Shown piece after piece: positions 7,302-16,401 of a stretch of DNA of 41,419 nucleotides. The notes below the pieces were generated by a model. The model was given only the letters and a program-made list of their open reading frames with translations. It did not search any database and was not told the origin of the DNA. Origin of the DNA: a virus; IMG/VR virus record IMGVR_UViG_3300037808_001199, positions 1 through 41,419 of that record. One strand, 5' to 3'. The first letter of the stretch is position 1. The number at the start of each line of letters is the position of its first letter. The position numbers and the translations under genes were made by a program.

Positions 7302-10300
7302 ATGGCAGCAGCAACAGGAACAGTAGTAATTTCCCAAGCAGGGGGTAGTTTCGACTCAGCTACTTATCCGAGATTTGTGTTAGGAGACGGTACTAATAAT
7401 TTAACGTTTGTTATAGATAATAATGCAAGAGGCCTTTTGGATTCAGAAGGCAGCGATGCTAAAGCGGGTGATTACACCGGCGGTGATGCGACTGTTCCTC
7501 TAGAGGACCCTCAAAAGGGGAGACTAGTGGTTCCAACATTTGACGAAGCCGATGGTGCTAAAAAAGCACTTTTAGCTTTCGAGATGACGGATCAGTCGAA
7601 CTTTAATGCCTGGGCAATAAACTCAAGCTTAAACGACGGCGCCGGCCTAGCCGCTATTACCACTATTCCTCACTTCATCTTTACCGATGCATCTGGCACT
7701 ACGATGAAAGTTGGCATCGGTGCCGGCGGCGGGTCCAATATAACATCAAATGGCACTTGGTCATTGATAGCTAAATACGGATCCAGCTCATCTAGGTATT
7801 GGTTGTATAAGAAGGCCTCCGTGGCTGAATACTGGATCAGAGTTATTGATTCAAGTGGTAATGATTGGCGTTTACACACTGCTTTGATGCAGGCGGTAAA
7901 CCATGCTGAGGACGCTGGCCTCATCAACATTGAGGCATACGGCGCCACGGCTGCTGGGACCCTACAGCAACCTTCGTCAATTGCTAACGATACTTATACA
8001 TCATCGGAAAGTAATTGGGTAATTTTCATGGCTACCACAGCCGGCTTTGCCGGCAACGCGTGTTCTATGAATTTTGTTGATGGCACTGCGTCAACCGGTC
8101 TTTCGACTGACGCAAGAAAGAAGTCGTTTAAATGGGGATATGATGAATATTTGGCATCTGATTCAAATATTAATTACTACAACCACCACAGCACTTCGCC
8201 GACCAATGACCAATTTTGGGGCAAAAATTTTGGCACGCCAATCTATTTCAGACAGGGTACTATTGCAGGCTCTGGATCTGATGCTTCACTTAGCACAGCA
8301 AATATTGCAGAGGCTATTAAAGATATGGTCAATGCGTCTATTCTCGGTATCACCGCGACGCGCTCAAGCAGCACAGTTAGTTTAACAAACGACACAGATG
8401 GTTCAGTTGGTAACGTTACGATAACAACAACAAATGAAGGCTCCCTATTCTCCGTTACTGGTATGAGTAACGCAGCGAGTGAGTCAGGAGGATCAACAGC
8501 AATGAGAACTACTATTTCAGCAAAACAGCTAGCTCTTTCAAGTTCTGGCGGCATTTCAGCTTATACAGGTTCATCAGATCAGCCATCGCTTAAGATGGAT
8601 ATCAGTGCACTGGCAGCACTGGGTGCTTCACCAGCTTCAGGTGACTTTATCCCAGTTCACGATATCACCACGGCCGGCTCGGTTAAAAAGATTACTGTTG
8701 CAGAGCTTATTGGCTCTGTTGCAGCGGGTAGTGATACCCAAGTTCAGTTTAATGATGGCGGCTCGTCCTTAGGTGGCGACGCCGGCCTTACCTATAACAA
8801 AACATCCGATACTCTTTCAGTCGGTAACGACCTCAAGCTGACATCAGATAGTGCAATACTATCTTTGGGCGCCGGCGATGATGCCACCCTTACCCACGAT
8901 GGCACAACAGGTCTAACAATCGCTGCATCTCCAATTTCGATTGATTCGACTGGAGAGTTACACTTGAACTCCACAACTGGTGACGTCAAGTTCCAAGACG
9001 GCGGCACAGACCAGCTTGCTCTTGACCTTGATGGAACACCCGGTGCTGTCATTATGAAACTCATGGTTGATAGTGACGACTTTGTATTTCAGCAGTATGA
9101 TGGCACGGAAGTTTTCCGCGTTGAAGACGATGGTGCATTTGATATCGCCGGTGGCGCCGGCTCAACTGGTGTTACCATCAGCGCCGCAGGCGCAATCACT
9201 GTTGACGGTATTTCAACATTGGGTGCCACCACTGGCGCCACTGTTTCGGCAACCGGTGTTCTTAATGTCAATAACGCTACTGATGCCACTAGTGCAACAG
9301 ACGGATCCCTTCAGACAGATGGTGGTCTGAGTGTTGTCAAGGACATCATCGCGGGGAATGATGTGAAGCTACTTTCTGACTCTGCAGTTCTTGCATTGGG
9401 CGCAGGTAGCGATGTGACTATTACTCACGATGGTTCCACCGGCGCAACTTTGGCATCCGCAGGCGCTTTTATTGTTGATGGCGCTGCAGCAGTTACAGTG
9501 GATTCCGATGCAGCCTTAACTCTCGGCGGCGCGTCAATCGATATGGATGCCGACGGTGGAGCGGTTGCTATCGATGGTACTGCAGGTGTGAGCCTTGGTA
9601 CTGCAACCAGTGGCGTGGCGGTTTCCATCGGCCATAGCACTTCTGAGACCACTGTTAATGATAACCTTACTGTCACAGGTAATCATACCGTTACGGGAAA
9701 TCTTACTGTAAACGGAACGACAGTAACTGTGAACAGCACGACGGTCACTGTCGACGATCCAATTATAACATTGGGCGGTGATAGTGCTCCTGGCTCCGAT
9801 GATAACAAGGACCGCGGCGTCGAGTTCCGTTATCACGACGGATCCAGCGCTAGAGTCGGTTTCATGGGTTGGGATGATAGCGCCGAAGGCTTTGCGATAC
9901 TTAGTGCAGCTACGAACAGTTCAGAAGTATTTTCTGGCACTGCTGCTCCATTGGTCATGGGCGCCCTGACTGCTACTGCCGTTGGTGCTAGCACAGGTAC
10001 CTTCTCTGGAGTCCTCAAAACTGATGATGCCACTGAAGCCACTTCAACCACTGATGGCTCCTTACAGACTGACGGTGGCTTGAGCGTCGCTAAGAGCGCT
10101 GTTATCGGCGATGATCTAGATTTGTTGTCCGACGGCGCAATATTGAATTTCGGCGCAGGTCAAGATGTTAATCTAACTCACGTTCATGATACTGGACTTC
10201 TTTTGAACTCTAGTCGCCAGCTTCAGTTCGGAGATAGTGGTACTTATATTCATCAATCAGCTGATGGTGTTCTTGACCTCGTATCTGATACAGAGATTGA

Positions 10301-11441
10301 AATCAATGCCACTACTGTTGATATCAACGGCGCTATCGATGCTTCAAGTTCCATTACGGCAGCTGGACGAGTTATTGTGGATGATGCCACTGAAGCTACT
10401 TCAACCACTGATGGTTCTATGCAAACTGACGGTGGCCTGAGCGTCGCGAAGAGTGTGGTTATTGGCGACGATCTTGATCTATTGTCCAATTCCGCAATTT
10501 TTAAGGTTGGTTCTGATCAACCTTTCACCTTGACTCATGCTAACTCTAGCAATACTGCAACTGTCTCCTCTGGCCACAAGCTTGCTTTTGGTGATGCCGG
10601 AGATTACATCAGTGGTGACGGAACTGACCTATTGTTAGTTTCTAGTGCTGATGTTAAAGTTACAGGTGATCTTATCCCATCCGCGGATGACACCTATGAT
10701 CTAGGTACTACATCTGCCGCTTGGCAGGACCTTCACTTAGAGGGTGACATCAAGGCACAAGATGCAATGGAGATTGATACCGCTGCTGGCGCGATCACTA
10801 TCGATGGCGCTGAAGGTGTCGACATCCAAGAAGGCGGCACATCTGTCATCACTATCGATACCAACCGCGATGTGCTTTTTGCATCGACTGGTGGTAGCTC
10901 TGGTGATCCAGATGTTGAGTTTGACGGATATACACGCTTCGACGGAACTGCAGAGTTTGATGGCTCTGTTGACATCGACGGCGCCGTATCTCTGGATAAC
11001 GCTAGTGTTACTTTCTCTGCTCTTGCAGATCTAACAAATAGCAGTGTTGCCTCGGGTGACAAATTTGTTATTCAGGACGCAGACGCTTCCGGTGTTGCAA
11101 AAGAGATCACTTTTGATCACGTTGCTGAAAAGATGGCAGGTGCTGGCATAGCTAATTCGAGTGGTGTTTTGAGCATCGCACACCATCAGGATACGTTTAT
11201 TTCTGGCGGTGGTACAGCAGGCAATTCTGGCCGTATCTTTACTATGGCTGCAACACCAGCAAGTGCTGATGCTGTTAGTGTCTATATTAACGGTTTGTTG
11301 CAAGCTCGTTCCGGTTCCTATACTGCGAACGGCTTCAACGGAGAGCGAGACTATAATATCAGTGGTACCACTCTTACCCTAGTTTCATCAAATGCTCTTG
11401 CAGCTGGTGATGAGTTGGTCGTCAGGTTCATCAAGACCTGA
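7302..11441 (+). CDS. Large modular tail-fibre-like structural protein
   Basis: A 1379-residue Gly/Ala/Ser/Thr/Asp-rich protein, probably a host-contact fibre or baseplate appendage. About residues 310-400 hold a beta module (FRQGTIAGSG ... GITATRSSSTVSLTNDTDGS ... VTITTTN) related to the insert in the connector-like protein. From about residue 480 (VQFNDGGSSLGGDAGLTYNK) to 1250 it has fibre repeats, with three copies of a 36-residue unit (TDGSLQTDGGLSV core), an RGVEFRYHDGSSARVGFMGW segment near 838, and YDLGTTSAAWQDLHLEG near 1131. The last 50 residues (SVYINGLLQARSGSY ... DELVVRFIKT) match the C-terminal domain of the gp15-like protein. Start ATG has an AGGAGGG ribosome site. Placement before the sheath gene and a strong terminator behind make it a single-gene late unit. 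Exact receptor role is inferred. Confidence 0.8.
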   Translation: MAAATGTVVISQAGGSFDSATYPRFVLGDGTNNLTFVIDNNARGLLDSEGSDAKAGDYTGGDATVPLEDPQKGRLVVPTFDEADGAKKALLAFEMTDQSNFNAWAINSSLNDGAGLAAITTIPHFIFTDASGTTMKVGIGAGGGSNITSNGTWSLIAKYGSSSSRYWLYKKASVAEYWIRVIDSSGNDWRLHTALMQAVNHAEDAGLINIEAYGATAAGTLQQPSSIANDTYTSSESNWVIFMATTAGFAGNACSMNFVDGTASTGLSTDARKKSFKWGYDEYLASDSNINYYNHHSTSPTNDQFWGKNFGTPIYFRQGTIAGSGSDASLSTANIAEAIKDMVNASILGITATRSSSTVSLTNDTDGSVGNVTITTTNEGSLFSVTGMSNAASESGGSTAMRTTISAKQLALSSSGGISAYTGSSDQPSLKMDISALAALGASPASGDFIPVHDITTAGSVKKITVAELIGSVAAGSDTQVQFNDGGSSLGGDAGLTYNKTSDTLSVGNDLKLTSDSAILSLGAGDDATLTHDGTTGLTIAASPISIDSTGELHLNSTTGDVKFQDGGTDQLALDLDGTPGAVIMKLMVDSDDFVFQQYDGTEVFRVEDDGAFDIAGGAGSTGVTISAAGAITVDGISTLGATTGATVSATGVLNVNNATDATSATDGSLQTDGGLSVVKDIIAGNDVKLLSDSAVLALGAGSDVTITHDGSTGATLASAGAFIVDGAAAVTVDSDAALTLGGASIDMDADGGAVAIDGTAGVSLGTATSGVAVSIGHSTSETTVNDNLTVTGNHTVTGNLTVNGTTVTVNSTTVTVDDPIITLGGDSAPGSDDNKDRGVEFRYHDGSSARVGFMGWDDSAEGFAILSAATNSSEVFSGTAAPLVMGALTATAVGASTGTFSGVLKTDDATEATSTTDGSLQTDGGLSVAKSAVIGDDLDLLSDGAILNFGAGQDVNLTHVHDTGLLLNSSRQLQFGDSGTYIHQSADGVLDLVSDTEIEINATTVDINGAIDASSSITAAGRVIVDDATEATSTTDGSMQTDGGLSVAKSVVIGDDLDLLSNSAIFKVGSDQPFTLTHANSSNTATVSSGHKLAFGDAGDYISGDGTDLLLVSSADVKVTGDLIPSADDTYDLGTTSAAWQDLHLEGDIKAQDAMEIDTAAGAITIDGAEGVDIQEGGTSVITIDTNRDVLFASTGGSSGDPDVEFDGYTRFDGTAEFDGSVDIDGAVSLDNASVTFSALADLTNSSVASGDKFVIQDADASGVAKEITFDHVAEKMAGAGIANSSGVLSIAHHQDTFISGGGTAGNSGRIFTMAATPASADAVSVYINGLLQARSGSYTANGFNGERDYNISGTTLTLVSSNALAAGDELVVRFIKT
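9270..9377 (+). repeat. Fibre repeat unit 1 (divergent)
   Basis: A 108-nt in-frame unit encoding NNATDATSATDGSLQTDGG and then SVVKDIIAGNDVKLLS. It aligns without gaps to units 2 and 3 at protein level but is clearly divergent at DNA level. Confidence 0.75.
10023..10130 (+). repeat. Fibre repeat unit 2
   Basis: A 108-nt unit encoding DDATEATSTTDGSLQTDGG, SVAKSAVIGDDLDLLS. It is nearly identical in protein and highly similar in DNA to unit 3, with most differences at third codon positions. Confidence 0.85.
10380..10487 (+). repeat. Fibre repeat unit 3
   Basis: A 108-nt unit encoding DDATEATSTTDGSMQTDGG, SVAKSVVIGDDLDLLS, 357 nt (119 codons) downstream of unit 2. Confidence 0.85.
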
Positions 11442-11468
11442 TAAACTCTACTAGATACCTACCTCTCC

Positions 11469-11507
11469 GAAGGCCCCGGTTCATTCCGGGGCCTTCTTCC
11501 TTTCTTT
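11469..11507 (+). terminator. Strong rho-independent terminator after fibre gene
   Basis: A perfect 11-bp stem (GAAGGCCCCGG with CCGGGGCCTTC) around a 6-nt TTCATT loop is followed by a pyrimidine-rich TTCCTTTCTTTT tail. It separates the fibre unit from the tail sheath unit. Confidence 0.92.
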
Positions 11508-11530
11508 TATTCTTTTGCAAAATCCTAAAA

Positions 11531-11537
11531 CTATTTA
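11531..11537 (+). promoter_or_regulatory. CTATTTA element, candidate late promoter
   Basis: CTATTTACTA lies after the fibre terminator and 57 nt before the sheath start codon, exactly where a promoter for the tail operon is needed. It is the fourth intergenic copy of the box. Confidence 0.35.
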
Positions 11538-11593
11538 CTAAAGTAAAATACTACTTTTTTAGATAAGCTCGATTTTCAAGGAGATTCATTAGT

Positions 11594-14500
11594 ATGTCTG
11601 TAAAGAAATTTAAGTTCGTCTCACCCGGTGTGTTTCTTAGTGAGATTGATAAAAGTCAAATCCCAGCTACACCAGGCGGAGTCGGTCCAGTAATAATTGG
11701 TCGGTCACAACGTGGCCCAGCCCTCAAACCTGTAAAGGTCAACTCATTCCAAGAATTCACAGAAATATTTGGAGAACCTATTCCAGGTGGCAGATCTCCG
11801 CGCGGTGACGTCTGGAGAGATGGGAATGGATTTATTGCACCGACTTATGGTGCATATGCTGCACAGGCATATCTTAAAGCTAAAATCGATTCACCGGTAA
11901 CTTTTATTAGATTAGCCGGAATCTCAGGCGACGACTCAAGTGAGACTGGCAAAGCAGGCTGGGCCGCAAGACGAGCCTTCGGCATTTGGGGGACAAACAT
12001 TCCCGTTACCCCGGATGCCGCTTCAACGGCTAACTGTTCTTTATTGGGGATAATTTACTCCACAGGCTCCGCATTCGTGCCTGGTGTGAATGGCGTAAAG
12101 GCCGCCGACGCCAGCGCCGAGGCTGGTAAAGATAATCTTTATAACAAAGCCAACGGTGAGCATGTTCCTGTCAAGATCGATGCTGAGGGCAAATTTAAAA
12201 TTCTTATAAAAGTTGATACTGGCGAAACGATTGAAAAACAAGTCTCATTCCGTGCCGGCGAAAAACATATTAGAAACGTCTTGAATACTAATCCAGTAAA
12301 TACGAACACTGGCGTCACATCCACCGGATTGCAGGATTATTACAACCACTATTGGCTTGGCGAAACTTTTGAAGAAGAATATGAAAATCTAGTAAAAACA
12401 AAAGTAACCACCGCAGGCGCCGCCACAATGGAATCAACCTGCGTCTTTATAACTAGAATGGATGACGCGATGGCTGACAGAAAGTCAGATCAGCATGAAC
12501 TTGAGCACTCTAGCGCCCCTTGGGTCATTCCACAGTACAATGGCACCTTCGGGGCCGCCAAAGCAACTGATTTAGCTGCAGGTGCAGAAAGGCTATTTAG
12601 AATACACAGTATACAGGAAGGAGAACAATCCTTGGACATGTATATAGAGGTTCAAAATATTAAAATTGCAGACCCAGCAGCCATCAGTCCTTACGGCCGA
12701 TTTGATGTTGTTGTAAAGCAGGTAGTAAACGACTCGATCATAGTTCTAGACAATTTTGAAAACCTTAATTTAAACCCCAATTCAGAAGACTATATAGCAA
12801 ACAGAATAGGTAACCAGTATTTTAAGTGGGACATAAAGCAGAAAAGAAATAGGATCTATGGAGATTATGCCAATAAATCTAGTTTTATAAGAGTAGAAAT
12901 GAATCCTTCTTTCGCAGGAAAAGGACCCAGTGACAAAACAGCTGTCCCTTTTGGTTACCTCGGGCCCGTTATACCAAAGAAGCTTTCTTATTCGCCGGCT
13001 GACAACGGAAAGGTGTTTAAGAACACCGCCGGCGCCACACCCACCTGGCCCATCGACAGCGACGCTGCAGAAGCTGAAGGCGTTCTTTTCCACGGCGGCC
13101 TCGACACGGTGGTTTTCAACTGGCCAACACCACCAACTGTTCAAACGGGCTCTACAAACCCAAGCCAAGGAAACGGCGAATACGTGTTTGGCGCAACACC
13201 CTACAACCTCAGCCGCGACGGAGATAAATACGCGCAAAATTTCCAGTCAGTAAACGACGGCTTGAGAGATTATTATAGAATACTTGCAGATTATTCGACT
13301 TTGACAGCACAGCAGCAGTCCGGCCTCGCCGGCGCCAGCACTCAGCATGCATACATCTTTTCTTTGGATGATGTTGTTATTACTGGTGCGACAGATCCCG
13401 GAACGGACATTTCAAGTTATGATCTAGATAGGGCTGTATGGGTTTCAGGCTCATCCCAGACCGCGGGCACCGCACCGGCGCCGTCGACGAATCACTCTTA
13501 CACCCATAACGTTGCTCGAACAGGCCACACAGCCGCCGGTCTTCTCGATGTTGTCCGGTCTTTCGCTCTGCCGCTCGCAGGTGGTAGCGACGGAGTTAAT
13601 ATAACCGAAGCTGATCCTTTTAATATGTCCATTCGGTCTAATTGTGTGGGCCCAGATGCCACCACAGCTAATAGCTACGCTTATGCCTCTATCGATAGGG
13701 CAATTGAGATGGTTAAGAGTCCTGAAATGGTAGAGATGAAGCTGGCTACAATGCCCGGTATCTCCAACAAGAATCTTACTGCAAAGTTAATTCAAACTTG
13801 TGAAGCCCGAGCTGACGCACTAGCTATTGTTGATCTTCCAAACATTTATAAGCCAGAATCGGAAGCTTATGCCCCTAATTTCGAATCCCGCGTCGACGGC
13901 ACCACTCCAAGCCTGTCTGCCAAGGCTCTTATACAGAGACGAATAAACTCTTCTTATGGGTGCGCATACTACCCATGGGTGCAGATAAGAGACACAATAG
14001 ATGGAAGTCCAGTTTGGGTACCACCTTCTGTCGTAGCCCTAGGTGCTATGGCTTACACAGAGCAGCGAGATGAAGTCTGGTTTGCGCCAGCTGGATTCAA
14101 CCGCGGAGGCCTGAATGAGGGCAACGCTGGTGTGCCTGTTCTGCAGGTATCAGAACAGCTTCTTTCTCGAGACCGAGATGTCTTGTATGATGCGAATATT
14201 AACCCAATCGCTTCGTTCGTATCGGAAGGGATTGTAATTTTTGGTCAAAAGACGCTCCAAAGCACCAAATCGGCTCTTGATCGAATAAACGTTAGACGCT
14301 TATTGATTTTCGTCAAAAAGGAAGTTTCAAGAATCTCTAACTCTCTATTGTTTGATAATAACCTTCCAGCAACATGGAACAGGTTTAAGAGTTTGGTTGT
14401 CCCAATGCTTGAAAGTGTGCAAACTAGATTGGGCCTAGCTGATTTCAAGGTTGTCCTAGACGAGACCACGACAACACCTGATCTTGTCGATAGAAACATA

Positions 14501-14596
14501 ATGTATGCTAAGATTTTTCTGAAGCCTGCAAGAGCAATAGAGTTTATTGCAGTTGATTTTGTTATAACACGTTCAGGTGCCTCTTTTGACGATTAA
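11594..14596 (+). CDS. g18: Contractile tail sheath protein, T4 gp18-like
   Basis: A 1000-residue sheath subunit that forms the contracting outer tube of the tail. The N-terminus has the family start KFVSPGVFLSEIDKSQIPAT followed by GPVIIGRSQRGPALKPVKV and FQEFTEIFGEP. The conserved C-terminal core includes YYPWVQIRDTIDGSPVWVPP, APAGFNRGG, LYDANINPI, VIFGQKTLQ and RRLLIFVKKEVSR, which are the interlocking sheath strands and helices. T4 gp18 is 659 residues; the extra length lies in central variable surface domains (about residues 120-650), rich in GAT/Gly and probably exposed. The start has AAGGAG 12 nt upstream. Next comes the tube gene in the same operon. Identification is very sure. Confidence 0.95.
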   Translation: MSVKKFKFVSPGVFLSEIDKSQIPATPGGVGPVIIGRSQRGPALKPVKVNSFQEFTEIFGEPIPGGRSPRGDVWRDGNGFIAPTYGAYAAQAYLKAKIDSPVTFIRLAGISGDDSSETGKAGWAARRAFGIWGTNIPVTPDAASTANCSLLGIIYSTGSAFVPGVNGVKAADASAEAGKDNLYNKANGEHVPVKIDAEGKFKILIKVDTGETIEKQVSFRAGEKHIRNVLNTNPVNTNTGVTSTGLQDYYNHYWLGETFEEEYENLVKTKVTTAGAATMESTCVFITRMDDAMADRKSDQHELEHSSAPWVIPQYNGTFGAAKATDLAAGAERLFRIHSIQEGEQSLDMYIEVQNIKIADPAAISPYGRFDVVVKQVVNDSIIVLDNFENLNLNPNSEDYIANRIGNQYFKWDIKQKRNRIYGDYANKSSFIRVEMNPSFAGKGPSDKTAVPFGYLGPVIPKKLSYSPADNGKVFKNTAGATPTWPIDSDAAEAEGVLFHGGLDTVVFNWPTPPTVQTGSTNPSQGNGEYVFGATPYNLSRDGDKYAQNFQSVNDGLRDYYRILADYSTLTAQQQSGLAGASTQHAYIFSLDDVVITGATDPGTDISSYDLDRAVWVSGSSQTAGTAPAPSTNHSYTHNVARTGHTAAGLLDVVRSFALPLAGGSDGVNITEADPFNMSIRSNCVGPDATTANSYAYASIDRAIEMVKSPEMVEMKLATMPGISNKNLTAKLIQTCEARADALAIVDLPNIYKPESEAYAPNFESRVDGTTPSLSAKALIQRRINSSYGCAYYPWVQIRDTIDGSPVWVPPSVVALGAMAYTEQRDEVWFAPAGFNRGGLNEGNAGVPVLQVSEQLLSRDRDVLYDANINPIASFVSEGIVIFGQKTLQSTKSALDRINVRRLLIFVKKEVSRISNSLLFDNNLPATWNRFKSLVVPMLESVQTRLGLADFKVVLDETTTTPDLVDRNIMYAKIFLKPARAIEFIAVDFVITRSGASFDD

Positions 14597-14649
14597 TAAT
14601 CGTTAAAAACTGCCTGAGTATAATATATACTAATAGGAGATTTAATATA

Positions 14650-15246
14650 ATGACGTTTTGGACAGAAGCCTCGGTTGAGCCAAAGAGAAAGTTTAGATGG
14701 CTACTCTATCTTTCTGGTATGCCACAATTTATTGTAAAATCAGTGAAGAAACCGGCCTTCAAGGTTGGCACAACACCGCATCAATTTTTGAACTATGAGT
14801 TTCACTACCCTGGTTCAGTAAAGTGGGACCCGGTGAGCATGGTCATCGTCGACCCGGTTAACCCAGATTCTGCAGCTAGTCTTTATAGCATTCTGGAAAC
14901 AGCCGGCTATGTTGTGCCAACTGCATATTCAGAATCAGCTCCGAAAACCATCTCGAAAGCTGAAATGGTTAGAGCTTTGGGCAATGAGATTAAGATTGTT
15001 CAATTGAATCCAGAGGGTAATGTTGCAGTTGAGACCTGGACACTCAAAAACCCTCAAATAGAGAGTGTTGAGTTTGATCAACTAGACTACAACAGCGATG
15101 AATTGCTTAATATAACGATAGGTCTAAAATATGATTTTGCAACACTTGAAACGCCAGCAACACAAGCTCAGTGGAGTACAAACACCACCAGCCCCGGCGC
15201 CGACGGAACAAGTGCTGCTGACAATTCCGGCACTATTACAGATTAA
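14650..15246 (+). CDS. g19: Tail tube protein, T4 gp19-like
   Basis: A 198-residue subunit of the inner tail tube through which DNA passes. It has the characteristic start of the family: EPKRKFRWLLYLSGMPQFIV, then VKSVKKPAFKVGTTPHQFLN and HYPGSVKWDPVSM. It ends in an LKNPQIESVEFDQLDYNSDE strand pair and a flexible Gly/Thr/Ser tail. T4 gp19 is 163 residues, so the size fits with a short added tail. AATAGGAG provides the ribosome site. It follows the sheath gene by 53 nt, the classic sheath-tube order. Identification is very sure. Confidence 0.93.
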   Translation: MTFWTEASVEPKRKFRWLLYLSGMPQFIVKSVKKPAFKVGTTPHQFLNYEFHYPGSVKWDPVSMVIVDPVNPDSAASLYSILETAGYVVPTAYSESAPKTISKAEMVRALGNEIKIVQLNPEGNVAVETWTLKNPQIESVEFDQLDYNSDELLNITIGLKYDFATLETPATQAQWSTNTTSPGADGTSAADNSGTITD

Positions 15247-15280
15247 GTTACAGTTTTTAAGTTTAAGATAAAGAGGAAAG

Positions 15281-16165
15281 ATGTCTAGAAATTCTAAAAG
15301 AACGAAAGTTCAACAGCGTCAAGAACCACCGCAAACACCACAGCACAATGTCCCACCCCCTGAAATGCCAAAACAAAATCCTTTTGGCATTTCATTTGTT
15401 GTACCAACTGAGATTGTGCACCTGCCTTCTGGCGGAGAATTTTATGAAGAAAGCAGCCCCCTGAAAGGGTTGAAGACTTTGGAAATTAAATCCATGACAG
15501 CAAAAGAAGAAGATATTGTCATGAACCAAAATTATATCAATGAAGGGATTGTATTCGACAAGCTCATTGATTCTTTGATGATAACAGAGAATATAAATTC
15601 AAAAGAAATTTTAGACTGTGATAAGTTAGCGCTTTTGATGTCAGCCGCCAAAACTGGCTATGGCGAAGACTTGGAAATGCTGTTTTCTTGCGACAACTGC
15701 TCGTTTGAGGGCCCAGTCAAAGCTAGCTTAACTAAGATCCTAGAAGATATGAAAAACAGGACGTTCGGTATCGCAGACACAGAAGAAGTAAAGTATGATG
15801 AAACAAGTAAGACTTTGCTTTTTGATTTGCCAATAACCAAAATAAGTGTTAGAATAAAAACAATGACTCCTAACGATTACAAGTATCTTGAAGAGTCAAA
15901 AAAACAAAAAGAAAAGCTTAACCTTCCTTTCAGTGATACTTTAGAATTTTTGAGGAGAATACTCGTTGAGGCGAATGGAGTTACCACGCCCGGCGAAATC
16001 TTCAAACTGACAGAGGTATTACCAACTGCAGACGCAAGAACTATAGTAAAGATCCATAACACTAGTATTCCAAAAATAGATAAGACTCAGATGATATGCT
16101 GCCCTGAATGCAATCACGAGCAAAAGGAGGACGTGCCCTTTTCTCTGGGCATGTTTTGGTCTTAG
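15281..16165 (+). CDS. Baseplate hub assembly protein, T4 gp26-like
   Basis: A 294-residue protein of the gp26-like baseplate assembly family. After a Pro/Gln-rich leader it has HLPSGGEFYEESSPLKGLKT, IKSMTAKEEDIVMNQNYI and VFDKLIDSLM, the conserved N-terminal signature, then SAAKTGYGEDLEM. Two CxxC pairs (C137/C140 and C274/C277) look like the halves of a zinc ribbon. It ends with VPFSLGMFWS. It follows the tube gene and precedes the tape measure gene, the position at which many phages encode tail-assembly chaperones. A 53-codon reading frame in the +1 frame begins right at its TAG stop and may be joined to it by frameshifting. Start ATG has GAGGAAAG upstream. Confidence 0.75.
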   Translation: MSRNSKRTKVQQRQEPPQTPQHNVPPPEMPKQNPFGISFVVPTEIVHLPSGGEFYEESSPLKGLKTLEIKSMTAKEEDIVMNQNYINEGIVFDKLIDSLMITENINSKEILDCDKLALLMSAAKTGYGEDLEMLFSCDNCSFEGPVKASLTKILEDMKNRTFGIADTEEVKYDETSKTLLFDLPITKISVRIKTMTPNDYKYLEESKKQKEKLNLPFSDTLEFLRRILVEANGVTTPGEIFKLTEVLPTADARTIVKIHNTSIPKIDKTQMICCPECNHEQKEDVPFSLGMFWS

Positions 16166-16325
16166 TAAAGAATATCTAGAGAAAGTTGTATATGAAGAGA
16201 TTTATCTCTTAATACAGCACATGAAATGGTCGTTTTCAGAAGCTTACAGTCTCCCCATTGGGTTGAGAAAGTGGTTTATCCGTCGCCTGATCAGGCATCA
16301 TGAGGAGAAATCAAAAGATGCATAA
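16164..16325 (+). CDS. +1-frame extension of gp26-like protein (short conserved-looking ORF)
   Basis: Starting at the very stop codon of the gp26-like gene, the +1 frame is open for 53 codons and encodes SKEYLEKVVYEEIYLLIQHM, then KWSFSEAYSLPIGLRKWFIR and a basic/acidic tail ending KSKDA. The aromatic E-x-I-Y-L-L ... WSF-x-E-A-Y-x-LP-x-x-LR-x-WF pattern looks like a real, conserved small phage domain rather than chance sequence. No ATG, GTG or TTG starts it; the only ATG (16221) would lose the first 19 residues. The open frame begins upstream of the stop, overlapping the end of the gp26-like gene. Options are a +1 ribosomal frameshift at TCT TAG T, a non-standard start, the short ATG form, or a one-base assembly error. 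Confidence 0.6.
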   Translation, partial: SKEYLEKVVYEEIYLLIQHMKWSFSEAYSLPIGLRKWFIRRLIRHHEEKSKDA

Positions 16326-16401
16326 ATTTGTATTCTATCTAGTTAAATAGGGGGCTATTCCCTTTATAGAGAACACTTAGAGAACCGAGGGTACTGATAC
16401 G

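Noticed and set aside
9270-10487. CRISPR-like array
   Set aside because: The repeats are in-frame protein repeats at irregular spacing within a fibre gene, not short identical repeats with unique spacers.
12782-13237. 151-codon open frame on the minus strand inside the sheath gene
   Set aside because: It is antisense to a sure sheath gene, Cys/Val/Trp-rich without family-like motifs, and all other genes are on the + strand.
16326-16401. Terminator in the gap before the tape measure gene
   Set aside because: The GGG/CCC arms pair over only 3-4 bases and no T-run follows.
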